From: Geobacteraceae bacterium
GTDB taxonomy: Bacteria > Desulfobacterota > Desulfuromonadia > Geobacterales > Geobacteraceae
DNA length: 9,256 nt
Direction: 5' to 3'
NCBI GenBank assembly: GCA_012797715.1
Contig: JAAZOO010000335.1
Span: 1-9,256, forward strand
Made by a program: the position numbers and the translations under genes. Shown one piece after another: positions 1-7,144 of this stretch. The notes under the pieces are model-generated. The model did no database searches. It was not told where the DNA came from and saw nothing but the letters and a program-made list of their open reading frames with translations. The stretch's first letter is position 1; each line of letters starts with the position of its first letter.

Positions 1-62
1 TCACTCTTTTTGCCGTGGGGATTCTGCTCAATATCTCCTCCCGCGTCCGGGTGACGCCATGA
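1..62 (+). CDS. ftsW: FtsW, C-terminal end only (partial)
   Basis: This is the last 19 codons of a gene entering from the left; the first complete codon is at base 3 and the TGA stop is at 60-62. The visible peptide is TLFAVGILLNISSRVRVTP. The pattern 'GILLNIS' after a hydrophobic stretch followed by a short basic tail is typical of the last membrane helix of FtsW, the SEDS-family septal peptidoglycan glycosyltransferase. Its position fits: ftsW directly precedes murG in many dcw clusters. The stop overlaps the murG start in an ATGA (59-62), so the two genes are probably translationally coupled. Only the tail is visible, so identification rests on this short motif and on context. A related SEDS protein (RodA) is unlikely next to murG. 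Confidence 0.8.
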   Translation, partial: TLFAVGILLNISSRVRVTP

Positions 63-1150
63 GACTGATCATTGCCGGCGGCGGAACGGGAGGCCATCTC
101 TTTCCCGGAATTGCGGTCGCCGAAGAGTTCCTGGTGCGGGATCGGGGCAACGAGGTGCTGTTCGTGGGCACGGAGCGGGGAATCGAGGCACGGGTCCTGC
201 CGCGTCTCGGTTACCGCCTGCAGTGCATTGCGGCGACGGGACTGCGGGGAACGGGCATATCTACCAGGATAAAGGGAGTCTGGTTCCTGCTGACGGGGTA
301 TGTCCAGTCACGGAAAATTGTCCGGGAATTCCGGCCGGATCTGGTGCTGGGCGTGGGAGGCTATGCCTCGGGACCCCTGGTCCTTGCCGCGGAACGGAAC
401 GGATGTCCCTGCTTCATCCACGAGCAGAATGCCCTTCCGGGATTCACCAACCGCATCCTGGCGAAGCGGGCGAGGCAGGTTTTCATCTCCCTGGAGGAGT
501 CGCGCAGATTCATGCCGGAAGGAAAGGCGCTCCTCACCGGCAATCCTCTGCGCAGGCAGATCCTGGAAAGTGTGCAGAAGGAACGGCCGGCGGAGGGAGC
601 CGACGGGACCTTTCACCTGCTGGTTTTCGGAGGAAGCGCGGGAGCGCACCGGATCAATATGGCGATGGTATCCGCCCTGCCTCGTCTGGGTGAGATCAGG
701 GAACGTCTGTCCATAACCCACCAGACCGGGGAGAAGGACCTGGCCGAGGTAAAAAGTGCCTATGAAAAGGAAGGGTTCCAGGCAACGGTCACGCCTTTCA
801 TCGACGACATGGCGGCAGCCTATGGGAGGGCGGACCTGATTGTCTGCAGGGCAGGGGCCACCACCATTGCCGAGGTCACTGCGTGCGGCAAGCCGTGTGT
901 GTTCGTCCCTTTTCCGTATGCAACGGACGATCACCAGCGGAGAAATGCCGAGGCCCTGGTCAAGTGGGATGCCGGCTTCCTGATCCTCGACCGGGACCTC
1001 ACGGGAGAAACCCTGTCGTCACGTATCCTGGAGCTGTCCCGCGTTCCGGAAAGGTTGAGGATTGTCGGTGAGAACGCATCCCGACTGGCGCGTCCGGATG
1101 CGGCGAAAGCCATCGTGGATGCGATGCTGGAAATACGAGGAAGGGTTTGA
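59..1150 (+). CDS. murG: MurG, lipid II synthase (UDP-GlcNAc transferase)
   Basis: MurG adds GlcNAc from UDP-GlcNAc to undecaprenyl-PP-MurNAc-pentapeptide (lipid I), making lipid II on the inner face of the cytoplasmic membrane. The 363-residue protein has the usual family length and a GT-B fold layout. N-terminal G-loops are visible at GGGTGGH (7-13, including the conserved His13) and GVGGYASGP (98-106), with HEQNALPG at 121-128. The C-terminal UDP-GlcNAc domain shows VFGGSAGA (189-196), RAGATTIAE (264-272) and the PFPYATDDHQ...NA block (285-297). The ATG at 59 is the only sensible start, because the G-loop begins six residues later. It overlaps the ftsW stop as ATGA, with only a weak GGGTGA Shine-Dalgarno match at 49-54, which suggests translation by coupling. 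The gap to murC is 68 bases. No family motif looks damaged. Confidence 0.97.
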   Translation: MRLIIAGGGTGGHLFPGIAVAEEFLVRDRGNEVLFVGTERGIEARVLPRLGYRLQCIAATGLRGTGISTRIKGVWFLLTGYVQSRKIVREFRPDLVLGVGGYASGPLVLAAERNGCPCFIHEQNALPGFTNRILAKRARQVFISLEESRRFMPEGKALLTGNPLRRQILESVQKERPAEGADGTFHLLVFGGSAGAHRINMAMVSALPRLGEIRERLSITHQTGEKDLAEVKSAYEKEGFQATVTPFIDDMAAAYGRADLIVCRAGATTIAEVTACGKPCVFVPFPYATDDHQRRNAEALVKWDAGFLILDRDLTGETLSSRILELSRVPERLRIVGENASRLARPDAAKAIVDAMLEIRGRV

Positions 1151-1196
1151 GACCCGGGATGCGCGGTCTCTGGATAATGGTACCCCTGTAGAGGGG
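1149..1196 (+). other. Two small inverted repeats in the murG-murC gap
   Basis: The first is GAGACC (1149-1154) against GGTCTC (1165-1170), a perfect 6-base stem with a 10-base loop that overlaps the last bases of the murG stop codon. The second is CCCCT (1183-1187) against AGGGG (1192-1196), with a GTAG tetraloop. Neither is followed by a T-run, so they are unlikely to end transcription. They could slow ribosomes, adjust mRNA decay between murG and murC, or be chance. The structure is seen in the sequence; the function is unknown. Confidence 0.3.
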
Positions 1197-1218
1197 ATTA
1201 CACGAAAAAGAAGGAACC

Positions 1219-2595
1219 ATGTACGGAAGAATCTCGAAGATACATTTCGTGGGCATCGGCGGCATCGGCATGAGCGGCATCGCCGAAGTGCTCCTGAACC
1301 TGGGATACAAGGTTTCCGGATCGGATCTGCGGCGTTCGGAAATTACTGACCGCCTGGCAGGTCTCGGCGGGGAGATTTTCCTCGGTCATGCGCGGGAAAA
1401 TATCACCGGAGCTGACGTGGTGGTCATCTCCAGCGCGGTGAAGGAAGACAACCCCGAGGTTCAGGAGGCCAAGGAGTCCCTGATTCCGGTAATACCCAGG
1501 GCGGAAATGCTCGCCGAACTGATGAGGATGAAGTACGGGATCGCCATCGCCGGAACCCACGGCAAGACCACCACCACGTCCATGGTTGCCACCCTCCTCG
1601 GTCACGGGGGAATCGATCCCACCATCGTCATCGGCGGCAGGCTCAACTCCATCGGCACCAATGCCCGGCTGGGCCAGGGGAAATTTCTCGTGGCAGAGGC
1701 GGACGAGTCGGACGGTTCCTTCCTCAAGCTTTCCCCGACCATTGCCGTCGTAACGAACATCGACGCCGATCACCTGGATTTCTACAGCGGTATCAACGAA
1801 ATCAAGGATACCTTCGTGGAGTTCATCAACAAGGTGCCGTTCTTCGGCCTTGCGGTCCTCTGTCTCGACAACGGCAATGTGGCAGACATCATTCCCCGGG
1901 TGAAGAAGCGTTTCATTACCTACGGACTGAGCGCCCAGGCTGATTTCCGGGCCCTGGACGTCAGGCTGGAGGGTTTTACCACATCCTTTGTCGTGCAGTA
2001 CCGGGGAGATCGCCTCGGCGAGATTTCCTTCCGTCTTCCCGGAGCCCATAATGTACTGAATGCCCTGGCCGCCGTTGCCGTTGCGATGGAGTTGAATCTT
2101 CCCTTTTCCGTGATCCAGGAGGGCTTCCGGGAGTTCGGCGGTGTGGGGCGGCGCTTCCAGGTCAAGGGCGATGTGGGAGGCATCATGGTGGTGGACGACT
2201 ACGGCCATCATCCCGCAGAGATACGGGCAACCCTGGCCGCGGCCAAGGGGGGGTGGGATCGGCGTCTCGTGGTTGTCTTCCAGCCCCATCGCTTTTCCAG
2301 GACAAAGGAACTGTTTGATGACTTTGTCAAGGCTTTCTACGATGCCGATGTCCTGATCCTGACCGACATCTACCCGGCCGGCGAGCAACCCATGGAAGGG
2401 GTCACCTCGGAAGCACTTGCCAAAAGCATCCGCCGCCACGGGCAGAAAGACGTTACCCACATCGCGGCACGGGAGGAGATTGTGGAACACCTGCTGCGGA
2501 TTCTGAAGCCCGGTGACATTGTGCTGACCCTTGGGGCGGGCTCTATCTGGCAGACCGGGGAAGCCCTGCTCCAGCGCCTCCAGAAAGATCAGTGA
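1219..2595 (+). CDS. murC: MurC, UDP-N-acetylmuramate:L-alanine ligase
   Basis: MurC is a cytoplasmic ATP-dependent Mur ligase that adds L-alanine to UDP-MurNAc, the first amino acid of the stem peptide. The 458-residue length is normal, so this is not a MurC-MurB or MurC-Ddl fusion. Domains in order: N-terminal Rossmann-like UDP-binding domain with GIGGIGMSG (12-20); central ATPase domain with P-loop AGTHGKTTT (111-119), EADESDGSF (160-168), TNIDADHLD (179-187) and PGAHNVLNALAA (274-285); C-terminal domain with DDYGHHP (326-332), FQPHRFSR (354-361) and GAGSIW (439-444). All are Mur-ligase signatures, and DDYGHHP is characteristic of MurC and its relative Mpl. Mpl is excluded by the dcw context and the early motif pattern. 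The ATG at 1219 follows GAAGGA at 1210-1215, a short but usable spacing. A 190-base gap follows, where other genomes often carry murB. Confidence 0.97.
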   Translation: MYGRISKIHFVGIGGIGMSGIAEVLLNLGYKVSGSDLRRSEITDRLAGLGGEIFLGHARENITGADVVVISSAVKEDNPEVQEAKESLIPVIPRAEMLAELMRMKYGIAIAGTHGKTTTTSMVATLLGHGGIDPTIVIGGRLNSIGTNARLGQGKFLVAEADESDGSFLKLSPTIAVVTNIDADHLDFYSGINEIKDTFVEFINKVPFFGLAVLCLDNGNVADIIPRVKKRFITYGLSAQADFRALDVRLEGFTTSFVVQYRGDRLGEISFRLPGAHNVLNALAAVAVAMELNLPFSVIQEGFREFGGVGRRFQVKGDVGGIMVVDDYGHHPAEIRATLAAAKGGWDRRLVVVFQPHRFSRTKELFDDFVKAFYDADVLILTDIYPAGEQPMEGVTSEALAKSIRRHGQKDVTHIAAREEIVEHLLRILKPGDIVLTLGAGSIWQTGEALLQRLQKDQ

Positions 2596-2785
2596 AACAG
2601 CATGTGCCGGCCCGGGAGAGCTCACCGGTTACGGCCCCCGGCCACAGCCACCGTGTCCTTCCCACCGGTCAAGGAAAGGGTCAGGAAAGTGGTCGGGACG
2701 GAACCGGCGGAACGGGTCGGGACTTGTAGGGGAAGAACGGAAGGGAACTGATTTTCCCATTGCGCAAGGAAACGGATAGAGACTG

Positions 2786-3721
2786 ATGACAACACCACGG
2801 GAATTGAAAGCAAAGAAGATAGGGGTGCTGTGCGGCGGCCTTTCGGCGGAGCGTGACGTCTCTCTCAAGAGCGGTGCCGCGGTCCATGAAAGCCTTGTTT
2901 CCATGGGGTATGACGCCCTGCTCCTGGATGTGGACAGGAATCTGCCGCGCTCCCTTGCCGACAGTGGTGTCCACGTGGCGTTCATCGCCCTCCACGGACG
3001 CTACGGCGAGGACGGCGCGGTGCAGGGTCTCCTGGAACTGATGGGAATTCCCTACACCGGCTCCGGGGTCCTCGCAAGCGCCCTCGCCATGAACAAGATA
3101 TTCGCCAAGGGCGCATTCCAGGCCGCAGGTCTGAAAGTCGCCCCGTACCGCGTGCTGACCGCGGGCGAACCACTCGATCCCTCCTCTCTCGGGTTTCCAT
3201 TCCCGGTGGTGGTGAAACCTTCCCAGGAAGGTTCGTCGGTGGGTGTCAGTATCGTGAAGAACCCCGGAGAGAGTGAAGCGGCTCTGGAATGTGCCTTCCG
3301 TTACGACCGGGAAGTGCTGGTGGAACAGTTTATCGCCGCCCGGGAGATACAGGTGGGAGTTCTCGACGATCAGGCTATCGGTGCCATCGAGATTGTACCC
3401 CGCAACGAGTTCTATGATTTCGAGGCTAAATACACGCCGGGCATGGCGGAACACATCTTTCCGGCACCGCTTCCCGATGGATTGTACCGGAAGGCCCTGG
3501 AAATCGGCACCAGGGCCCACAGGGCTTTGGGATGCAGCTGTTACAGCAGGGTCGACCTGCTCGTGACCCCCGGCGAGGAATGCTACGTCCTGGAGGTCAA
3601 CACCCTTCCGGGGATGACCGCTCTCAGCCTTTTCCCGGAGATTGCCGCCGGAGTGGGCATTCCCTTCGGAGAACTCCTGGAGCGGATTCTTCGGTCGGCA
3701 TCATTGAAGATACACGGGTAA
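2786..3721 (+). CDS. ddl: Ddl, D-alanine:D-alanine ligase
   Basis: Ddl is an ATP-grasp ligase that makes D-Ala-D-Ala, which MurF then adds to the UDP-MurNAc tripeptide. The 311 residues match the short, DdlB-like class. Visible motifs are GGLSAERDVSLKSG (17-30), HGRYGEDG (70-77), YTGSGVLASALAMNK (90-104), the ATP-binding VVVKPSQEGSSVG (141-153, with K144), the omega-loop FYDFEAKY (209-216) and the metal-binding EVNTLPGMT (270-278). The tyrosine kept at the start of the omega-loop motif favours D-Ala rather than the D-lactate specificity of VanA-type ligases, which have histidine there. Mild departures from common forms are AARE (184-187), where GRE is frequent, and CSCYSRVD (250-257), where a glycine often precedes the YSRVD or GRVD stretch. 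Neither removes a catalytic residue that I recognise. The ribosome binding site is weak (AAGGA at 2766-2770, far from the ATG; GGATAGAG nearer). Confidence 0.96.
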   Translation: MTTPRELKAKKIGVLCGGLSAERDVSLKSGAAVHESLVSMGYDALLLDVDRNLPRSLADSGVHVAFIALHGRYGEDGAVQGLLELMGIPYTGSGVLASALAMNKIFAKGAFQAAGLKVAPYRVLTAGEPLDPSSLGFPFPVVVKPSQEGSSVGVSIVKNPGESEAALECAFRYDREVLVEQFIAAREIQVGVLDDQAIGAIEIVPRNEFYDFEAKYTPGMAEHIFPAPLPDGLYRKALEIGTRAHRALGCSCYSRVDLLVTPGEECYVLEVNTLPGMTALSLFPEIAAGVGIPFGELLERILRSASLKIHG

Positions 3722-3750
3722 GGCCTGTCTGAGACGAAATAGGGTTTCTC

Positions 3751-4584
3751 ATGCGCGACCTGCACCATAAAAAAATGCCGCCCCAGCGGAACAGAAACCG
3801 CCAGAAACGGGAACGGAAGCCCCGCAAGCCCATCCAGTTCCGCAGGTTTCTGCGCAAGGGGGCCCGCGTATGCGTCGGGTTCTTTCTGGTCTCCGCCCTG
3901 TGGGTGGTCGGTGTTGAGGTGTATGAACTGATTACCACGGCGACGCCGTTCCGGCTGGAGCGGATCGAAATCTCCCGAACCAAGCGGCTGAGCAGGGATG
4001 AAGTCATTGCTCTGGCCGGGGTCAAGGTGGGCGATCCCCTGCTGCGGCTGGACCTGCGCCACATGGCCGAGCACCTGGAGAAGAATCCCTGGATCGAAAC
4101 TCTCAAGATCCGTCGACGCCTTCCCGCTGCCCTCTCCATCGAGATTACGGAGCGTGAACCGGTCGCCGTGGTGAATATGGGGTATCTCTACTACCTGGCC
4201 GCCAAAGCGGAAATATTCAAGCCCCTCACCGACGGGGATCGGCTTGATTATCCTGTTGTCACCGGAATCGCCGCTGAGGACCTGACACGGGACCCGGCAG
4301 GCTCGAAGGAGATGCTGCAATCGGCGCTGGGCGTCATGGAGCTGCTCAGGAAGGGGACGGTGTTCCGTCTCGATGACATATCGGAGATTCATCTGGACAA
4401 GGGATACGGGATCACCCTGTTTACCGCCAGGGGGGGGATCCCGGTGAAGTTGGGAAACGATGATTTTGTGGGAAAACTGGACAGGTTTTCGAAGGTGTAC
4501 CGGGAATTGACATCACAAATTGCATCGCTTGAGTATATTGACCTTAACTATTCGGATAAGATTGTGGTAAAAAAGGTGGGGTAG
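3751..4584 (+). CDS. ftsQ: FtsQ/DivIB divisome protein
   Basis: FtsQ is a bitopic inner-membrane protein that links early and late divisome components (the FtsB/FtsL partners and FtsW/FtsI). The 277 residues show the expected layout: a highly basic cytoplasmic tail (1-37, rich in R/K), a single membrane helix at about 38-60, and a periplasmic POTRA domain at about 67-135. The POTRA domain contains FRLERIEIS, the 'GVKVGDPLLRLDL' turn and the conserved NPWIETLKIRRRLP...ITEREP block (112-136). A beta domain runs to the C terminus. Sequence conservation is low in this family, so the call rests on the POTRA signature, topology and position between ddl and ftsA. The start at 3751 has no strong Shine-Dalgarno (TAGGG at 3741-3745). 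A second in-frame ATG at 3775 would trim eight residues and lacks a better site. The end of the gene is unusually A+T-rich compared with its surroundings. Confidence 0.93.
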   Translation: MRDLHHKKMPPQRNRNRQKRERKPRKPIQFRRFLRKGARVCVGFFLVSALWVVGVEVYELITTATPFRLERIEISRTKRLSRDEVIALAGVKVGDPLLRLDLRHMAEHLEKNPWIETLKIRRRLPAALSIEITEREPVAVVNMGYLYYLAAKAEIFKPLTDGDRLDYPVVTGIAAEDLTRDPAGSKEMLQSALGVMELLRKGTVFRLDDISEIHLDKGYGITLFTARGGIPVKLGNDDFVGKLDRFSKVYRELTSQIASLEYIDLNYSDKIVVKKVG

Positions 4585-4592
4585 AGGAGGGG
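4585..4592 (+). promoter_or_regulatory. Strong ribosome binding site of ftsA
   Basis: AGGAGGGG lies directly after the ftsQ TAG stop (4582-4584) and ends two bases before the ftsA ATG at 4595. It is the best Shine-Dalgarno match in the dcw block. It fixes the ftsA start, and ribosomes terminating on ftsQ would stop right on it. Confidence 0.85.
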
Positions 4593-4594
4593 CC

Positions 4595-5830
4595 ATGGCC
4601 AACAAGAGAGAAAACCTGATCGTGGGGCTGGATATCGGAACCACGAAGATATGCGCTATCGTCGGCAATGTGACCGAAGATGGGGTTGACATCGTGGGCA
4701 TCGGCTCGAGCCCGTCCCGAGGTCTGCGAAAAGGCGTGGTCATCAATATAGAAACCACCGTTGCCTCTATCAAGAAGGCCATCGAGGAAGCCGAACTGAT
4801 GGCCGGGTGCGAGATTAAATCGGTGTATGCCGGCATAGCGGGCGGACACATCAGGGGATACAACTCCCAGGGAGTGATAGCCATCAAGAACCGCGAGGTG
4901 TCACCCGAAGACGTGCGCCGGGTGATCGATGCGGCAAAGGCCATTGCCATTCCCATGGATCGGGAGGTCATCCATATTCTCCCCCAGGAGTTCATCATCG
5001 ACGATCAGGACGGTATCCGCGAGCCGCTCGGGATGAGCGGAGTGCGGCTGGAGGCGCGGGTCCATATTGTGACCGGAGCGGTCGCCAGCGCCCAGAACAT
5101 CATCAAGTCATGCAACCGGGCCGGCCTTGATGTTGCCGACATCGTTCTGGAACAGCTCGCTTCCTCCGAGGCGGTCATCTCGCCGGAAGAAAAGGAGATC
5201 GGCGTGGCGCTGGTGGACATCGGCGGCGGGACCACCGATATCGCCATCTTCGTGGACGGGGCCATCAAGCATACCTCGGTCCTGTCGCTGGGGGGGAGCC
5301 ATCTGACCAACGACATCGCCGTGGGGCTCCGCACCCCCATGGCGGAGGCCGAAAAGATCAAGCAGAAATACGGCTGCTGTTTTTCTCCCCTGGTGGGCAA
5401 GGACGAAACCATCGAGGTTCCCAGCGTCGGCGGGAGACAGCCCCGCATCCTCTCCCGCCAGTTGCTGGCGGAGATACTGGAACCGCGCATGGAAGAGATA
5501 TACACCCTGGTCAACCGTGAGATTGTAAAGTCCGGTTTCGAGGACCAGATAGCATCCGGTGTCGTGATTACCGGCGGCACGTCGATTCTGGAAGGGATGC
5601 CGGAACTGGCCGAGCAGATATTCAACCTTCCGGTCCGTCGCGGCCTGCCCCAGAACATCGGCGGGCTGGTGGATGTGGTCAATTCGCCCGTCTATGCGAC
5701 GGGAGTGGGTCTGGTGGTGTACGGCAGCAAGAATCAGGGAATCCGCGAGTTCCCGACGGTGCAGAACGACGACAACGTTTTCCGCAGGGTGACGCGACGG
5801 ATGAAGGAGTGGTTCGGTGAATTTTTCTGA
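4595..5830 (+). CDS. ftsA: FtsA, actin-like membrane anchor of the Z ring
   Basis: FtsA binds ATP, polymerises, and tethers FtsZ to the cytoplasmic membrane while recruiting later division proteins. The 411 residues are a normal length. Actin-fold ATPase motifs are visible: phosphate-1 GLDIGTTKI (11-19), phosphate-2 DIGGGTTD (208-215) and adenosine motif VVITGGTS (323-330). The FtsA-specific 1C subdomain lies at about 86-165, between subdomains 1A and 2A, and distinguishes it from MreB or DnaK relatives. The C-terminal 18 residues (394-411, ending RRMKEWFGEFF) alternate basic and aromatic/hydrophobic residues, as expected of the amphipathic membrane-targeting helix. The gene starts 10 bases after ftsQ behind a strong ribosome binding site and ends 49 bases before ftsZ, its direct partner. 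Confidence 0.97.
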   Translation: MANKRENLIVGLDIGTTKICAIVGNVTEDGVDIVGIGSSPSRGLRKGVVINIETTVASIKKAIEEAELMAGCEIKSVYAGIAGGHIRGYNSQGVIAIKNREVSPEDVRRVIDAAKAIAIPMDREVIHILPQEFIIDDQDGIREPLGMSGVRLEARVHIVTGAVASAQNIIKSCNRAGLDVADIVLEQLASSEAVISPEEKEIGVALVDIGGGTTDIAIFVDGAIKHTSVLSLGGSHLTNDIAVGLRTPMAEAEKIKQKYGCCFSPLVGKDETIEVPSVGGRQPRILSRQLLAEILEPRMEEIYTLVNREIVKSGFEDQIASGVVITGGTSILEGMPELAEQIFNLPVRRGLPQNIGGLVDVVNSPVYATGVGLVVYGSKNQGIREFPTVQNDDNVFRRVTRRMKEWFGEFF

Positions 5831-5851
5831 TTTCATGTCCTGTACCAATGC

Positions 5852-5862
5852 GTAGTGTCTAT
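5852..5862 (+). repeat. Left arm of an inverted repeat flanking ftsZ
   Basis: GTAGTGTCTAT in the ftsA-ftsZ gap is the exact reverse complement of ATAGACACTAC at 7039-7049, just after ftsZ. This arm ends four bases before the AAGGGGG ribosome binding site of ftsZ (5867-5873). If both arms sit on one transcript, they could pair and bring the ends of the ftsZ message together. The match is seen in the sequence; a function is only inferred. Confidence 0.5.
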
Positions 5863-5879
5863 CAATAAGGGGGTAGGGT

Positions 5880-7031
5880 ATGTTCGAGTTTGATGCGAGT
5901 ATCGACCAGAGTGCGAAGATCAAGGTGATAGGTGTCGGCGGCGGGGGCGGCAATGCCGTCAATACCATGATTGACTGTGAATTGCAGGGGATAGACTTCA
6001 TTGTCGCAAATACCGATGCCCAGGCGCTGCGCATGTCCAAGGCGCCCGTGAAGATTCAGCTGGGCTCCCAGCTTACCAAGGGGCTCGGCGCAGGGGCGGA
6101 TCCGTCCAAGGGGAAAGAGGCGGCTGAGGAGAACCGGGAGCAGCTTTCCGAGGTTCTCAGCGGCGCGGACATGGTTTTCATTGCTGCGGGTCTCGGCGGT
6201 GGAACCGGAACCGGCGCTGCGCCCATCATCGCCGAAGTTGCAAAGGAGATCGGCGCTTTGACCGTCGGCGTCGTGACCAAGCCGTTTACCCGCGAAGGGA
6301 AGCTGCGGCTCGCCAAGGCGGAAACCGGTGTGCGCGAGTTGAAGAAGCATGTGGACTCCCTGGTGATCATCCCCAATGACCGTCTCCTGGGTCTGGCGGG
6401 AAAATCCATGTCTATCCTGGACGCGTTCAAACCCTCCGATGACGTCCTTCGCCAGGCGGTTCAGGGCATCTCGGACCTCATTACCACCTCGGGCCTCATC
6501 AACGTGGACTTCGCCGACGTGAAGGCCATCATGAGCGAGAGAGGTATGGCAATGATGGGCATCGGAATCGCAAGCGGCGAAAACCGTGCCGTAGAGGCTG
6601 CAACCAAAGCCATATCGAGTCCTCTCCTGGAAGACATCGACATCTCCGGCGCCAAGGGTGTGCTCGTGAATATCACCGGATCCTCCTCCATGACCATGGA
6701 CGAGTTCGATGCCGCAAGCAAGGTGATCCATGAGAAGGTCCACGAGGATGCGAACATCATAGTCGGCCTTGTCATCGATGAGAGTCTCGGCGAGCATGTG
6801 AAGATCACCGCCATCGCTACCGGATTCGGCGATCGTTTCGACCTGGAAAAGTCGAAGCCTGAATTGAAGAGCATTTCCGGTCAGCATGCCGATGAAGATG
6901 TCAATCGCGATATACCGGCATTCAAGAGGATCGAGAGACCGCAACGGGATGTGCCGAAGCAGCGGGCTTTCTTCGTTGATGAAGAAGACCAGTACGACAT
7001 CCCCACCTTCCTGCGGAAATCCGTTGACTGA
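5880..7031 (+). CDS. ftsZ: FtsZ, tubulin-like cell division GTPase
   Basis: FtsZ polymerises with GTP into the Z ring at midcell and organises septal wall synthesis. The 383-residue protein has all family landmarks: an N-terminal glycine loop GVGGGGGNAVNTM (18-30), the tubulin signature GGGTGTG (106-112), and the synergy (T7) loop NVDFADV (208-214), whose aspartates complete the GTPase site of the next subunit. There is a short variable linker (about 322-368) and a C-terminal conserved peptide YDIPTFLRK (372-380), the docking site for FtsA and similar partners. The linker is short compared with many FtsZ proteins. The ATG at 5880 follows AAGGGGG (5867-5873) at good spacing. It is the last gene of the division operon, and two terminators follow within about 110 bases. 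Confidence 0.98.
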   Translation: MFEFDASIDQSAKIKVIGVGGGGGNAVNTMIDCELQGIDFIVANTDAQALRMSKAPVKIQLGSQLTKGLGAGADPSKGKEAAEENREQLSEVLSGADMVFIAAGLGGGTGTGAAPIIAEVAKEIGALTVGVVTKPFTREGKLRLAKAETGVRELKKHVDSLVIIPNDRLLGLAGKSMSILDAFKPSDDVLRQAVQGISDLITTSGLINVDFADVKAIMSERGMAMMGIGIASGENRAVEAATKAISSPLLEDIDISGAKGVLVNITGSSSMTMDEFDAASKVIHEKVHEDANIIVGLVIDESLGEHVKITAIATGFGDRFDLEKSKPELKSISGQHADEDVNRDIPAFKRIERPQRDVPKQRAFFVDEEDQYDIPTFLRKSVD

Positions 7032-7038
7032 TGCAGCC

Positions 7039-7049
7039 ATAGACACTAC
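7039..7049 (+). repeat. Right arm of an inverted repeat flanking ftsZ
   Basis: ATAGACACTAC begins seven bases after the ftsZ stop and is the perfect reverse complement of the arm at 5852-5862. Its last bases abut the stem of the first terminator (7050-7056). CTACC here (7046-7050) can also pair with GGTAG at 7061-7065, so three structures compete for the same bases. Confidence 0.5.
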
Positions 7050-7083
7050 CGGGCCGTGGCGGTAGCGGTTTCGGCCCGTTTTT
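7050..7083 (+). terminator. Rho-independent terminator 1 after ftsZ
   Basis: CGGGCCG (7050-7056) pairs perfectly with CGGCCCG (7072-7078) around a 15-base loop, and TTTTT follows at 7079-7083. It begins 18 bases after the ftsZ stop. The G+C-only stem plus T-run is the standard intrinsic terminator form, although the loop is rather large. Confidence 0.78.
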
Positions 7084-7097
7084 CACGAGTTTTATTT

Positions 7098-7144
7098 CCC
7101 CGGTCTTCCGTCTTCCCCCCTCCGTGGAGGACCGGGGCTTTTTT
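7098..7144 (+). terminator. Rho-independent terminator 2 after ftsZ
   Basis: CCCCGGTCTTCC (7098-7109) pairs with GGAGGACCGGGG (7126-7137), 12 pairs including one G-T wobble, with a pyrimidine-rich loop. CTTTTTT follows at 7138-7144. This stem is longer than that of the first terminator and has a better T-run, so it probably acts as a backstop isolating the division operon from the lipoprotein gene. Confidence 0.85.

Noticed and set aside
1198..2625. Long open frame on the minus strand opposite murC (about 475 codons)
   Set aside because: It mirrors murC codon by codon, shows no recognisable domain and is explained by the G+C-rich third positions of the real gene.
2531..2779. 82-codon open frame crossing the murC end and the murC-ddl gap, considered as a murB remnant
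   Set aside because: The peptide is low in complexity (Gly, Ser, Arg, Pro), has no MurB motif, and its first quarter is simply murC in another frame.
5862..7046. Long open frame on the minus strand opposite ftsZ (about 394 codons)
   Set aside because: It is an antisense shadow of an unmistakable ftsZ, with no ribosome binding site or family motif.
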